Source of the DNA: Termitomyces sp. T153
Lineage: Eukaryota; Basidiomycota; Agaricomycetes; Agaricales; Lyophyllaceae
NCBI GenBank assembly: GCA_018296165.2
Contig: JACKQL020000011.1
Location: 806,001-870,000, forward strand
Length of the DNA stretch: 64,000 bases
Reading direction: 5' to 3'
The notes under the pieces were generated by a model. It was not told the origin of the DNA. It saw nothing but the letters and a program-made list of their open reading frames with translations, and did no database searches. A program made the translations under genes and the position numbers. Below are positions 1 through 10,963 of the stretch, one piece after another (position 1 is the stretch's first letter; every line of letters begins with the position of its first letter).

Positions 1-3000
1 CTGCTTAGCATTTGACCCTAAGCCGTTCATTGAAACCTTTGAAGCCGCAGTCGACCGGTTAATTTCTGTGAGGAAGGAAGTCCAGGCAAAGACTGAGCAG
101 ATGGAGAAGAGCGTCCGTGTTTCAGAACGTGAATATTCCAAGAAGATGGCAGACCTCAGTCGTGGTTTTGAGGTATTTCGTCGTTTGACAGTACTCATGT
201 CGTGCTTCTCATGATTCTAGACTGTCGCAGGGTCTTTTTCTAATATGGAATCCCGAATGAACACGGTGAGCAGCACAGCAGTCAGGATCGGTGTGTGTTT
301 GGCCAAAGAATACGTTGACTGAAGCTCAATTACGCTCAGGCGAACAACTTGAGACGGTTCACCTTGAAAGGCAAAGAGCACAAGCTGCTTATGACATCAT
401 AGACTTCTACAATCAGTTGAGTAAGGGCGACACAGCACGTTTGGACACTATGAGGAAGGAAGGACGAGCTGGTCGGCGTCAGGTTGCAGTCATATTGCGA
501 CGGCTAAATACAGTTGCGAGAGAAGTAGATCTACCTAATGCCGACAAAGTACGTCCATTCTGTTACTCCTGCCAATTAATTCCGTCAACGTCTCGATCAG
601 ACTCGAGAAACTATAGAAAAGTATTGCGAAAAGTTTGAAAAAGAAATGCTCAATCTCTTCGACCGATGCTACAGAAAGGGTGATCCTAAGATGATGAATG
701 TGGGCGTCATTTATGTTTCATGCCTTCCACACTTACAAAAAATCTCCGGCAGCACTGTGCTCAGACACTTCTTGAATTCAATGGCGGTGCATCATGCGTG
801 CAAGTTTATGTAAATCAACATGACTTTTTTATCAACAACGTCCGAACGAACAAACCTGTAGACGACCGTGTTCTGTGCGTCTTTTGCATGTCCTTATTTT
901 TTGTCACTTATCATACCTATAGATGGGATCTTGTGCCAGATCCTAACGCAAGTCCCCCCAGAACTGAACAAGGACTAGCGGAATTATTTGTTGAAATTCG
1001 CTCGACTGTGGAGACAGAAGCTCAGATTGTCAAGGCTGTTTTTCCTAATCCTTCTGTCGTCATGCAGGTATTCCTGCAACGAGTATTTGCGCAATCGGTG
1101 AGCAACACCATGTGGGAAATGATCGATATCTGACTCCGATTTAGATACAGCAACATATGGAGCAGCTCCTCCATCGAGGTTCTTCTATTTCTGACTTGGT
1201 GTATTTGCGGGTTCTACAACTCGTCCATGTCCAAACGTCAGTTCTGGTAGATGATCTCAAAACATACGAGCTTCCTCATGTATCACCTCGAACCCCGTAT
1301 GAGGCGACTGAGTTCCGCAAACTACTAGTAACATCCAACACAACTTCCACAGGGACGTCTGCTGCTCTCAGTACGATGTTAGAGACCGCGATGGAAGAGC
1401 TCTTTGTCCCGTACACAGAGGGTCAGCGATACCTCGAGCGTGAAAGTCGAAGTTTGAGTGCGCTCTACTCGGGTCTTCTAACCCAGTTCACTCGATACCA
1501 TGTACGAAACTTTTCCTGCATTACATAGTGCGATTGATGAACAGCTGGTTGCAGGAAAGAACACAAAAAGGCAAATCATCAATGTTCGATCGTATGAAAA
1601 ATCAACTCAGCGCCGCCGCCGCGACGACCACCATGAGTGGAGGATCAACTACTTCAGCACAAGCTGCTGCTGCATTGATGAGGTTTGGTGGTATAAATGC
1701 CAACCAAGATAAAACCGAAGAGCCTATACGAGAAGAAGATGGCTTATTGAGCGTTGATATCGCAGAAAAGATGCTCAGATGGCATGCTGAGGCCGTTGGC
1801 CGCTGTATTGAGCTCAGCCCTGCAAATGACAAGTACATATTTGATTTTCTTGAGCAATTAATCGCTCATTTCTCAATCGAACAGTGCAAAGAATACATTT
1901 TCTCTTCTTCGAGTTCTTGCCGAAGCGATTGACAATGCATACATGGGTGCAGCCCTTGAAACGTGTGTAATTTGATTCTGTTTCTGCATCCTTCTAACTC
2001 TCCGTACAGGGCGCAACTGCGAGTCGAAGGGGCTGATACCAAAATCGAACCAAGCTTACAATCTCTTTCTGTTATACGATCTGTAGATCTCATCTGTCAT
2101 CTATGGCAGCAGTACGTGAATACTGCTCTACTTCCTTTGGCCAATTCCTCTGTAACGACGCGCCGCGAAATGGCTGTCTTCAATAACCAAACGGTCAGCC
2201 GACTTGAGGGGGCCACAAACCATCTGCTACAACGTGTCACGGATTGTAAGTTGTAACGTTGACTATGGGTGACGAAGCGACTCAACCATCAAAGCAATTG
2301 TCGCTTGGCTAAGTGCACTACTTGCCAAACAAAAGCGCAACGATTTCAATCCGCGAGATGATGACTTATCATTTGCGAGGGTAAATACCGAACCATGCCT
2401 AGCTTGTTGTGAAGTTCTTGAAAAAGTTCGAGACGCGGCCAATCAGGATCTCAGTGGAAAAAACCTTGAGGTCTTCCTTACTGAGATTGGAGTTGCGTTT
2501 CATAGGTGACATCCAAGACTTCCTCGGCCGTTGCGTGTCTGACGACGGGAAACAGTGCCCTTCTAGAACACCTTCGCAAGTTTCCAGTCAGTGCAACAGG
2601 TGGTCTGATGCTTGCAAAGTGAGTTGCATATGTTGTCGCGTAGTGTGACGGGTTCACAATCATTGTTTTGTTAGGGATATTAAATCTTACCAGGACATCA
2701 TTCGGACTTTTGGGATACCTGCGCTTCACGAACGATACGAATTTATTCGACAACTTGGAAATATATTTCTCGTGCGCCCTGATATCCTGAAGTCGTATAT
2801 CACTGAAGGGTATCTTGGACGTATTGACGCCTCCCTGCTCAAGCCTTATTTGATGATGAGAATTGACTGGAGCCAATTTGGAAAATTGTTCAATGACTCC
2901 CAGGGCTTGCCAGAGGTGGAAACAGAGGGCAGGGGTCTGAAGGACCGCTTTGGCCGACTGAGTTTAATGATGAAGGATTTGGAAGGTTTAAGATTGAGCG

Positions 3001-3071
3001 ATGGTATTGCACTGGTTCCAGGGGGATTTGCAGGAGGTCTTGTGATGCCTTCCCGGCCATTCGGAAATTGA
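1..3071 (+). CDS. SEC10: Exocyst complex subunit Sec10 (EXOC5 family), 5' end outside window
   Basis: Sec10 is a subunit of the octameric exocyst, which tethers secretory vesicles to the plasma membrane at growth sites. The reading frame enters after an intron acceptor near position 8 (exon 9-172, DPKPFIETFEAAVDRL). It can be followed through about ten 45-60 bp introns. Family landmarks in order are the coiled-coil stretch EKSVRVSEREYSKK, GEQLETVHLERQRAQ, FNGGASCVQVYVNQHDFF, VFLQRVFAQS spliced to IQQHMEQLLHRG, RYH spliced to ERTQKGKSSMFDRMKNQLS, SLLRVLAEAIDNAYM, VDLICHLWQQYVNTALLPLA and the C-terminal ASLLKPYLMMRIDWSQF. It ends in a Gly-rich tail and a TGA at 3069-3071. All joins keep frame, so the copy looks functional; only the first exons are missing. 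It converges on the hydratase gene 54 bp downstream. Identification rests on family sequence features and is firm. Confidence 0.92.
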
Positions 3072-3125
3072 GAATATTGACATATGATACCAGGATCTGT
3101 AGTTATACTATTATTGTACTCCAAC

Positions 3126-4296
3126 TTATTCTCCCTTGAACACGGGGTTCCGCTTTTCGCGAAACGCTTGCAAAGCTTCCAACCGATCTTGGGTTGGCAG
3201 GAGGATTTCGTATGAGGCTCGTTCAAAGTCCAATCCTGTAGAATATGGATGAGAGAACTTCAATTTAAATCAAAAATGATAACCTTTTTCGAGTGCCAGA
3301 TCCTCAGACCTTGAAATTGCCTGTTTTGCTGCCCTGAGAGCCAATGGGGCTTGAATAATAAGAGAACAATCCCAATTCTATGAGGTAATAATGTAAGTAC
3401 CGTTCTTTGCAATGACTTCTGCCACGGTAAGAGCCCGGTCAAACGCGCTTGTTTCAGGGCTCGATATATAATCGACAAGACCTAGTCGGAAATTAGTTTA
3501 TACTTGACAGAATATCATCTTTTGAACAGATACCCCATGCGAGAGCCTCCTGCGCAGTCAGAGTACGTGCGGTAAAAATCAAATCTTTAGCTTTCGAGGG
3601 ACCTAGAAGTCTTGCGGCTCTCTGTGTGCCCCCAGCACCTGGTATAATTCCAAGACTGGTCTCAGGAAGACCGATCTTCTGAACATTATGGCCTTTAAAA
3701 CCCATCAAGATCAAAAGTGGACCTGAAGCTTGTTTCAGCAATACCTGCTACACGCAAGTCACAGGCAAGACTCAGTTCCAATCCACCTCCGAGGGCAGGA
3801 CCGTCAATGGCGGCAATGGTAGGCATAGGAAGGTTTTCAAGCTTTCCAAATGCATCACGTAGGTCGGAAAGGAACTTGGAAACTTGTACTTGAGACATAT
3901 TACGCCTTTCAGCGAGATCCGCGCCGGCACAGAAAGACCCCATAGTCGATGACCGGAGAATGAGGACACGTACGCTTAAACAATCATATGGCGGTAAGGG
4001 GAAACCTATGAGTAGTGAATTGAAAACTCTACCTCTTATCAAGATGAACCTTCTCTAGACTCTCTCTAAATTGCTGAAGTTCAAATTCTCAGAATAAAGA
4101 GTGGCACTCAATCATTTGTGATCACCTGGAGAAGAGCCAAGGATATGGCATTCTTGCTCTGTGGTCGGTTTAAAGAGAGACAAACGATGCCCGGGTGAGA
4201 AGGGACGTTGTCCAAAAATGCTTCTCTCTGGGATGTCGATAGCCGTCTACAGAATCCACCGGGAGATAACCGCGTAAATGGTCTGAAGACTAGCAT
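3126..4296 (-). CDS. Enoyl-CoA hydratase/isomerase, AUH-type (methylglutaconyl-CoA hydratase), mitochondrial
   Basis: This crotonase-fold enzyme probably hydrates 3-methylglutaconyl-CoA in mitochondrial leucine breakdown. The start at 4296 gives an Arg-rich N-terminus ([19 protein letters not shown]) suited to mitochondrial import. Exons join in frame through seven short introns. Landmarks are [16 protein letters not shown], an oxyanion-hole segment [37 protein letters not shown] (first catalytic Glu), [20 protein letters not shown] (second catalytic Glu), the [18 protein letters not shown] helix and the C-terminal [12 protein letters not shown] followed by TAA at 3126-3128. The [18 protein letters not shown] and [16 protein letters not shown] wording is closer to AUH than to general short-chain enoyl-CoA hydratase, but substrate choice is inferred. 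It is convergent with SEC10. Confidence 0.88.
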
Positions 4297-4843
4297 TCCT
4301 GACTAGTACTTATCTACCCCACCACTTGCCACCACAAAGTACTTCCTATTACGTAATTGCAGCACCCACGTTTTCTAACGTAATTTGCCCGTCTGGGTGA
4401 ACAAATGCGTCACGTACTTCCGAGTTTCCGGATCTTTGACTTGGCATCGGGTCTGTTAGCAAATATTGTCAGTGGTAAAGATAGGTACATTATCATCTCA
4501 ATGGATGATGACAAGAAATGGGTGACAACCTGATACATGGTTCTCTGCCCCATTGCGACATCAACTTGAGAAAATGAGGCAAACGTGGGTCAGCCACAAA
4601 TAGGGTGGTATAACCTCCTAATCCTATTATTACATTATATTTAAACATTTCCAATTAAAAAAAAGTATAAAAATAAGGCAACTAAAATAATATATTTCAA
4701 ATATAATTTGAAAAAATATAAAAATAATTTAATTAAATCCAATAAAACCAAGGCCACTCAGTCCATCTTATCTTACCAAAAAATAAACCACTTATAATAA
4801 ATATCCAAATAAAACAAACCTCTTTATTTATTATTAAAGTTTT
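4297..4843. other. Gene-free AT-rich border between host DNA and the transposon block
   Basis: No coding exon was found. From about 4600 the sequence becomes extremely AT-rich, with runs of A and T, unlike both the host genes to the left and the GC-balanced transposons to the right. It may be a degraded insertion, possibly of mitochondrial origin given the tRNA-like sequence that follows, or a transposon end. The upstream 300 bp presumably hold the promoter of the hydratase gene. Confidence 0.4.
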
Positions 4844-4915
4844 GCCTTAGGAGAGAATTGAACTGCCCATCTCAATTTCTTCAGAATTGTGCTTTGACCA
4901 CTATGCAATCGAGGC
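4844..4915 (-). tRNA. Degenerate tRNA-Phe(GAA)-like sequence
   Basis: On the minus strand a 72-nt segment has the layout of a tRNA. The anticodon stem CAATT/AATTG is perfect and closes a 7-nt loop CTGAAGA with anticodon GAA (Phe). A D-loop-like AGTGGTCA and a T-loop-like GTTCAATTC are present. The 3' strand CTAAGGC pairs only in part with the 5' strand GCCTCGA, and the D and T stems have mismatches. It lies in AT-rich DNA, so a mitochondrial tRNA transferred to the nucleus, or a decayed tRNA-derived repeat, is more likely than a working nuclear gene. Confidence 0.42.
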
Positions 4916-4943
4916 TCTATTTTTTTTCTTTCCTAGCCAGTTA

Positions 4944-5978
4944 TCAAGGGGGTCTATGTTGGCTCATGAGAGGAACAAGTGGGAGGATGGGAGGTGATGG
5001 AGAGGAGTGATAGAGCTGGAGTTCCTTTTGGTACAATGCATAATCTGATGTTTGCATGTACTTGCAAGCAAATAAGATTCTATTTGGTTGCCCTTGCTCT
5101 CTTGCATGGATCCTGAGAGGGAAACTGTACTCAAGCCACAAAGGGAGTGAACAGAAGAGACAGAGGCTTGAATTGTATGCATGAGAAGCAACCAGATGGA
5201 GATGTGAGGATAGGCCTAAAATCTGTTTGTGGGGAACATCAATGTACAGCTTGTATGTGTTGCTGTGCCAGCAACCCAGAAGCTGTATTTTGTGGTTGGC
5301 ATATCCAACTGTGGTGGTGGTAGCAGCTGCACCATGACAGGAGCTGTGGCCAGAGAACCATGAGAGATTGATGCTGCAGCTCAAGAGACACTGCTTAAAC
5401 ATTGCAACAAAAACCTCATGAGAAAGGGGGGATCCATCTGGGCATATAAAGAGTGGTGTGTTGTGAGGTTTGGGGTTGAGTATAAACAGCTTCTGTAGTG
5501 CAGAGACTGGGCAGGTGGATGAACTGACAGGTGCACCTGCCAGCAAGATGAAGACACCCTTACAAAATGGGTTGGTTTTGGATGCAGGAAGGTTGAGTCT
5601 GACATAGAAAGGGGATTCAAAAGTTGGAAGAAAAGTGACACATCCACAAGTCAGGTAGGACATGGGGCTGAATTTCTTGGTGCATCTGGATGTAAATTTG
5701 CCACAACAAAGAAATCCTGCCCAGCCTGTTTTGAATGCTACATTAAAGGATGCCTCAAAGAGGTTGGAGAGGTTTCCTGCTACTGATGCAAGTTTCTGGA
5801 GAATGTTGAGGGTAATTGGTTGCTTTGGGCTGCACTTGTGCTCTCTGTAAAAGTGTCTGATGCCTTGAATGATCCTACACACAATCTTGGATTTACAGAA
5901 ATCAAATGGGAGTTCCTCATCAACATGCAGAGAACAAACAGCAGAGAGATAACTCTTGATGGTTTTGGGTTGAAGCAC
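4944..5978 (-). pseudogene. Tyrosine recombinase of the DIRS-like element, catalytic Arg residues lost
   Basis: An open frame of 344 residues resembles the phage-integrase-type recombinases of DIRS elements: an N-terminal SAM-like part (TIKSYLSAVCSLH) and a C-terminal catalytic domain ending in QLLGCWHSNTYKLYID, which contains the expected nucleophilic Tyr. The first catalytic Arg is expected in a GFLR-type motif but is Cys here (GFLCCG, codon at 5706-5708). The second box, HSxRRGAA in the family, reads HSSCHGAA (5334-5339). Both changes are what CG to TG or CA transitions would give. The frame is open but the enzyme should be inactive. Confidence 0.78.
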
Positions 5979-6297
5979 ACAATCCCCAAGGGAGCAGACC
6001 CACTCAACAACTGCATGGTCAGTGGCTGGAAGATAGTGAGTGGCCTGGCTTGCTGAGCACCCCTGGGTTAAGTTAGCAGAAGTTGATGTAAGACTTCTGG
6101 CTGGTCAAGTAGGTCTTCCTAGTGCTGGTGGCCAAACCATGCCATAAATGGAATGCTGTTTGAAGTGAGAGACTAGAGTGTGCTTCATACTAGTGAGCTG
6201 GGATTTTCAAGATGAGGGTGCATGGGGAAGGTGAGGGGCAAGCTGGAACAACTTGCTGTACTAAAAACAAGAAGCAGTATTAGTGAGCACATTCTCC

Positions 6298-7655
6298 TCA
6301 GAAGGTATCCAAATTGAAGAAAAGGAAAATTTGAGACAAGCTGCAAGCATGATAATGGTCCTTAAAGTTTGCCATTCCTAAGTTGAGCCATGCTACCACT
6401 GCTGAGTTGTTGTAGAAGAAGGTAACATGATGACTATGCCATACATCTTCCCAGCACAGAATTGCATGAAGAATAGCAAAGATCTCCTTGAACCAGATAT
6501 CACAGCTGCAGAAGCATTGGGGAACTTGTGCTAAAAACCACTGGTCTGAGATAATTCCTCCAATGCCTTTTCTCCCACTTGCATCTGTGTGAATGGATAG
6601 GGAGGGACACAATGGAGCTATGAGCATGATGCCATTCTAATGAGTGCTGAATGTCTTCCACCAGCAAATGTCTGATGCTGCAGACTTGGGAATGTAGCAT
6701 GTTGCAAATGGGGACTTGTATGAGCTGGCAAAATCAAAAGACAATAGAGGAAAGCCTGTGACTGAGGTATAACTTGGGATGCAAACTGCAATAAACCAGT
6801 GAGTTTCTGCAGCTCACAAAGGGAGCACTTCCACTTTGATGGCCAATTGTTCAGCAGCTCCATTAGGAAAGCCATTTTGTTATGGAGAAGCCATGCTTTC
6901 ATTGCCTTGGAATCAATCTTGAGCCTAGGAAATTCAATTCTGGTTGTTGGCCATATTGTTTTAGAGTCTTGGAAGGAGAGCCCTAGCTCTCCACCAAGAC
7001 TGGAAACCCATTTGATGGCAGCATTGAGCATTGAGGAGGGAGTGGAAGGAGAGAACATGAGGAGGAAATTGTCAAGATAATGATGGAAGGAAGCTGGAAT
7101 GTGGTGCTGAATAATCCAGTGCAAAGCCTCAGCAAAAAGGTGAAAGATGTAGGGTGCATATTTGAGACTGAAAGCCAATACAATGAGATAATAGAGCTTT
7201 GAGCCCTATCTGAAACCAAGAAGATGCCAATCTTCAGCTTATACAGGAATATGATGGAATGCATCTTTGAGATCAAGTTTAACCATTAATGCACCACAAC
7301 CAAGCTGACAGAGATCTTCCAGAGCCTTCACAAACATGCTATAAACTATGTGACCCTCCCTATCTGGGATTCCATCATTGACTGAAGAGCCCTCAGGCCA
7401 TGAAAGGTGGTTGATCAGACACAACTTCCTTGGATTCCTTTTGCACCTGACCACACCCAGTGGCAAGCAGCAAAAGTTTGGGAAAGGTGGGGAATTGAAG
7501 GGGCATGCAGCATGGGATTGCTCAATGAGGGAAAAGACAGATGCTTCCATACACTTGCTGTTCTTGAGAGAGGACTTAAGATTCTTACATGACTGATGGT
7601 GCTGCTTGCTAATGAACCCAATGTCAGCACCAAATTTAATTATATTGAGAATCAA
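6298..7655 (-). pseudogene. Reverse transcriptase and RNase H of the DIRS-like element
   Basis: Minus-strand frames give the DIRS-type RT sequence LINHLSWPEGSSVNDGIP, the A-box LMVKLDLKDAFHHIPV (about 7239-7290), then FSLKYAPYIFHLFAEALHW and the C-box YLDNFLLM at 7068-7079. The family motif is YLDD, so the second catalytic Asp is Asn here. RNase H follows, with HTDASGRKGIGG and KEIFAILHAI. At least one stop and one frameshift separate the blocks near 7200-7240 and 6620-6640. The element is therefore dead, though each block is still easy to recognise. Confidence 0.75.
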
Positions 7656-7876
7656 TGATACAAATTTAGGATTGGGATAGTCATGTAGATAATATTGCTA
7701 TGCATTGAAGACAAGAGCTGATGCAACTAGGGATCAGGAAGGGTGTAGCATGAGGACAGAGTTACAATGTGGATCAGAGTTGGGATGTGGTCGAGGCAGT
7801 GGGCCTGGAGGGAAGAAATGAGAATTAATGAGGCTGGGTGAGAATTCTGGAGGAGATGGAAAAGACAAAGCCAACA

Positions 7877-8101
7877 CTATAGATAGAACCTGTTTGGTGG
7901 CTCCAAGCCTGCCACAGCACATCCTAATGTCTTCTTAAAGTCCTTCTCTATGTGATCCTTGCCACTGCATTTCCAGCATTTGTGAATGTGGCCATCCAGG
8001 CATGGGGATGTGGTACATATTCCTTTGTTGTATGCAAAGCATACCTCTGAAGTGGCATCATGCTCACACTTCCCAGCAGACCTGTATGAAGTACTTGGCA
8101 C
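7877..8101 (-). pseudogene. Gag-like Cys/His-rich fragment of the DIRS-like element
   Basis: The frame contains CFAYNKGICTTSPCLDGHIH followed by a knuckle-like CWKCSGKDHIEKDF. This resembles the Cys/His nucleic-acid-binding ends of DIRS-type Gag proteins, but the last Cys of the knuckle is missing. The gag reading frame is lost upstream, where the neighbouring Gypsy LTR begins at 8184. Confidence 0.5.
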
Positions 8102-8183
8102 TCATGCATTGCCTAGGCAGAATTCCATCAGAAGGAGATCATCTGGCTTGGCTCAGCCAGCATAGGAACCTGCAAGCATCTTC

Positions 8184-8549
8184 TGCTGTAAGGGCAACTT
8201 CTGGGAGCAGTGGCTCAATTATGCAGCTAGCAGAGGAGAATTCAAAGTATATTTAGCAAGGTAACCAACAATACAAATAGTAACTAATCACCTAGCAGAG
8301 GGGAATCCAAAGAGAATAAGTCTAAGGATCCCCACTGCTTAGTGCAGCACATCAGTGAGTGGTGGAAGCATGAGAACAACTGTACAGAAGGCTAGAGCTA
8401 GCTCTAATTCTAGGGAAGTGCTTAATGAGGAACCATGGGAAGTTCCAAGGGTCTCCAGAGATCTTCAGGGGTCTGGAATGAGCTGCAGAAATTGCTGCAG
8501 AGGTCAGAAATAGAAGTTAAAGGTTGGAAATGGAAGTCCCCTGACATCA
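8184..8549 (-). repeat. 3' LTR of the Gypsy element
   Basis: This matches 22189-22559 over its whole length (for example AAGTATATTTAGCAAGGTAA and CTGTACAGAAGGCT in both), with many substitutions; by eye roughly 80 percent or slightly more is identical. On the minus strand it begins TGATGTCAG after a run of G residues and ends TTACAGCA, the TG...CA rule. Confidence 0.85.
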
Positions 8550-8557
8550 CCCCCCCT

Positions 8558-8836
8558 TTAGCATGCAGCATCTTGACATGCAGGGTAAAAGATGTTCTGG
8601 ATTGCCTGGTCCACTGGTGAGATGGAGTAGATTCCTTGGATGGCTTGCAGCATGTCTGAGTGTCTCCAGTGGAACTTCTTAATCAGCCCCAGTGCATGCA
8701 CATTCTCCTGTAGTTCCCAGGAAATGTCCTTGATTCCATGACCTTTCCACTTCACCTTGTATTGTAGCCATTGCTGGAACAGACAACTGTCCAGGATCTC
8801 CTCCACCTTATACTCCTCATTGTAATTGATCACCAT
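8558..8836 (-). pseudogene. Chromodomain at the integrase C-terminus of the Gypsy element
   Basis: The frame reads EYKVEEILDSCLFQQWLQYK then VKWKGHGIKDISWEL, the classic chromodomain pattern with its aromatic residues. This places the element among chromoviruses, whose integrases are thought to be steered to modified chromatin. It is followed by stop codons and the polypurine tract. Confidence 0.8.
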
Positions 8837-10958
8837 CAGAGGTGGTGGGGGTGCTGGGCATCACCCTGGAATAAGGTCCTCTGAGGCCAGCAACAGCTTG
8901 ACTACATTGAACACTGGATGGAGCTAGCACATCCCCACAGGGAGCTGGAGTTAATAGGCTAGTGGCCTGACCTGCCATTCTACTGTGAAGAGTCCTAACT
9001 AGCAGTGCAAGAGCTTTTTTGATAGTTGAGTGGTTATAATGTTGAAAGTGTCTAGGTAGACCCAATCCCCAAGCTGGTACTTGGATGCCAGGGTTCTTCC
9101 ATAGTCATAATACTATGCCATGTCATTCTTTGCCTTTGCCAGGGCTGCCTGGGCTTCTTTTTGTGATCTCTTCATCTGGTCCCCAAAACTTGTTTACTGC
9201 TTCATTCTCTGACAACCAGGCCCAGAGTTTGAAGCCCATGCATGAGTGACATTCAGTCTCTAGGAAGAAGGGCAAAAACTAGGTGGCCATATGAACATGG
9301 TTGTTGTACTGGAACTTGGCATTAGAAAGGAGTTTGTCCCAGTTGTCCTGATGCTCATTGCAGAAGAGGCAGAGGTACTGCTTGAGCTCCTAATTCATGT
9401 GTTTGGTCTGGCTGTTGGACTGTGAGTGGTAGGTGGTGGAGGTGTGCAGCTTTATGCTGAGTAGTTGGTAGAGCTCTCTAGTGAAGTCTGCTACAAATTG
9501 TGGCTCACAGTCAGATACATAGGCATTGAAGCAGCTATGAAGCTTTCAGATGTTTCTCCAGTACAGGTTTGCAGTGCCCATGATGGAGCAAGTAATGTGA
9601 GTGGGAATAAAGTGTGCTTGCTTACTATATAGGTCCACCACTACCATGATGGCATTGTATTGGGGAGCTCTATAATGAAGTTCACCAAAGTGACACTCCA
9701 TTGTTCCAAGGAGACAAGGAGGAGATGTAGTTGTCCAGTGGGAAGATGGCATTGGGGCTTGGTCCAGAGACAGAAATTGCATGTACCAGTGTAGGACCTA
9801 GTATACTGGGACATCTGTGGCTACCAGTAATTCCAGGATACTAGCTCCAAAGTTTTCCATCTGCCAGAGCGTCAAGCAATCCAGGAGTCATGGTGTTGCT
9901 CTACAGTCCTCTGGTGGAGCTCTGGGACATTGGGCACATAGATGCAGTCCTGGAAGGTCAGGAGCCCATCTTAGAGGGCCCATTTGTCCATGTGGACAGA
10001 CTTAGCACTAGTGGTGTGTCCCAATTTCAGTGCCTGAGCTGTCTGGGCAATGAGTTTCTCCTGCTGACCATCCTAATTTCTATGCCAGATGTTCTGGAGG
10101 ATGTCCACCTCCACTCCTTTAATGGCTAGACCTTTCATAGCTCAGATTGCAAACAATTTGGAGTGGAGAAGCATGATGTTGCTATTGTCATCTCTTCTGG
10201 TGCTGTGGTCTGCTCTCTGGGACAAGGCATCCAGCTTCCCCATGCTCTGGCCTGGCTTGTGGTGAGTTGAAGTTGGCTAGATAGAGGGACCACTGGACTT
10301 GTTGATGGTTGAGCTTCTTAGCTGTCTGAAAGTATTTGAGGTTCTTGTGATCTATCCAAACTTCAAACTTATACTGTGTGCCTTCCAGGAAATGCTACCA
10401 CTCTTTAAAAAACCAAATAATGGCTAGCATCTTCTTGTCATGAATCTTGTAGTTGTGCTCTACTGCATTCAGGCTCTTGGAGTAAAAGGCCACCAGATGC
10501 CACTTCCTATTCTCTGGGAACTGCTGTGATAGAACAGCCTCAGCAACAAAGTTGGAGCTGTCAGCGTCCACTCAAAAGGGAGAGTTGTTGCTCAGAAAGA
10601 GGAGGACTGGTTTGGAGGTGGTAGCACGCTTGAGAGTGCTGAAGGCCATCTGCTCTGGAGGTCTCCAGCTCCAGGTGGTGTCCTTTACAGTAAGGTCAAA
10701 TAGAGAGTGGGCATGATGTGAGATATCCTGAATGAACCTCTAGTAGAAGTTAGCAAAGTCTAGGAAGGCCTGCACCTCCTTATTCTTGGGCTCCAGCCAC
10801 TCCATGACACCTGCCACCTTTACCAGATCCATCTCCATAGCTCCATGCAAGATGATTAGCCCAGGATATCTGATTTAGGTCTGCTTGAATTCATATTTCT
10901 CTGGTTTGAAATAGAGCTAGTGGCAGCAGAGGCATTCCAAGATAAGGCACATGATCTG
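8837..10958 (-). pseudogene. Gypsy integrase, RNase H and the distal RT part, heavily decayed
   Basis: Minus-strand translation in mixed frames shows the RT connection (KVAGVMEWLEPKNKEVQAFL near 10760-10810), RNase H (WHLVAFYSKSLNAVEHNYKI near 10450-10510, then WIDHKNLKYFQTAKKLNHQQ near 10300-10370) and the integrase core (IMVVVDLYSKQAHFIPTH near 9600-9660). Stops fall every 50-150 codons. The 10958 edge meets the target duplication of the nested LTR element, after which the RT continues at 19219. Confidence 0.7.
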
Positions 10959-10963
10959 GCAGT
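10959..10963 (+). repeat. Target-site duplication GCAGT, left copy
   Basis: GCAGT directly precedes the left LTR (TGTCACAAC) and is repeated exactly at 19219-19223 after the right LTR (ACCTGACA). A 5-bp duplication is the normal product of Ty3/Gypsy-type integration. Confidence 0.9.

Larger units (their letters stand above)
4944..8183 (-). mobile_element. DIRS-like tyrosine-recombinase retrotransposon, decayed
   Basis: Reading down the minus strand, this region has a Cys/His-rich gag-like piece (7877-8101), a DIRS-type reverse transcriptase (about 6640-7655), an RNase H (6298-6627) and a tyrosine recombinase (4944-5978). That gene order and the recombinase in place of a DDE integrase define DIRS-group retroelements. 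Frames are interrupted several times. The 5' side is cut off abruptly at 8183 by the LTR of the Gypsy element. No terminal repeats of this element were recognised. The sequence is almost free of CG dinucleotides. Confidence 0.8.

Noticed and set aside
1500..1712. Separate small gene overlapping SEC10
   Set aside because: It is an unspliced reading through a SEC10 intron; the intron GTACGAAAC to GTTGCAG restores the family sequence RYH-ERTQKGK.
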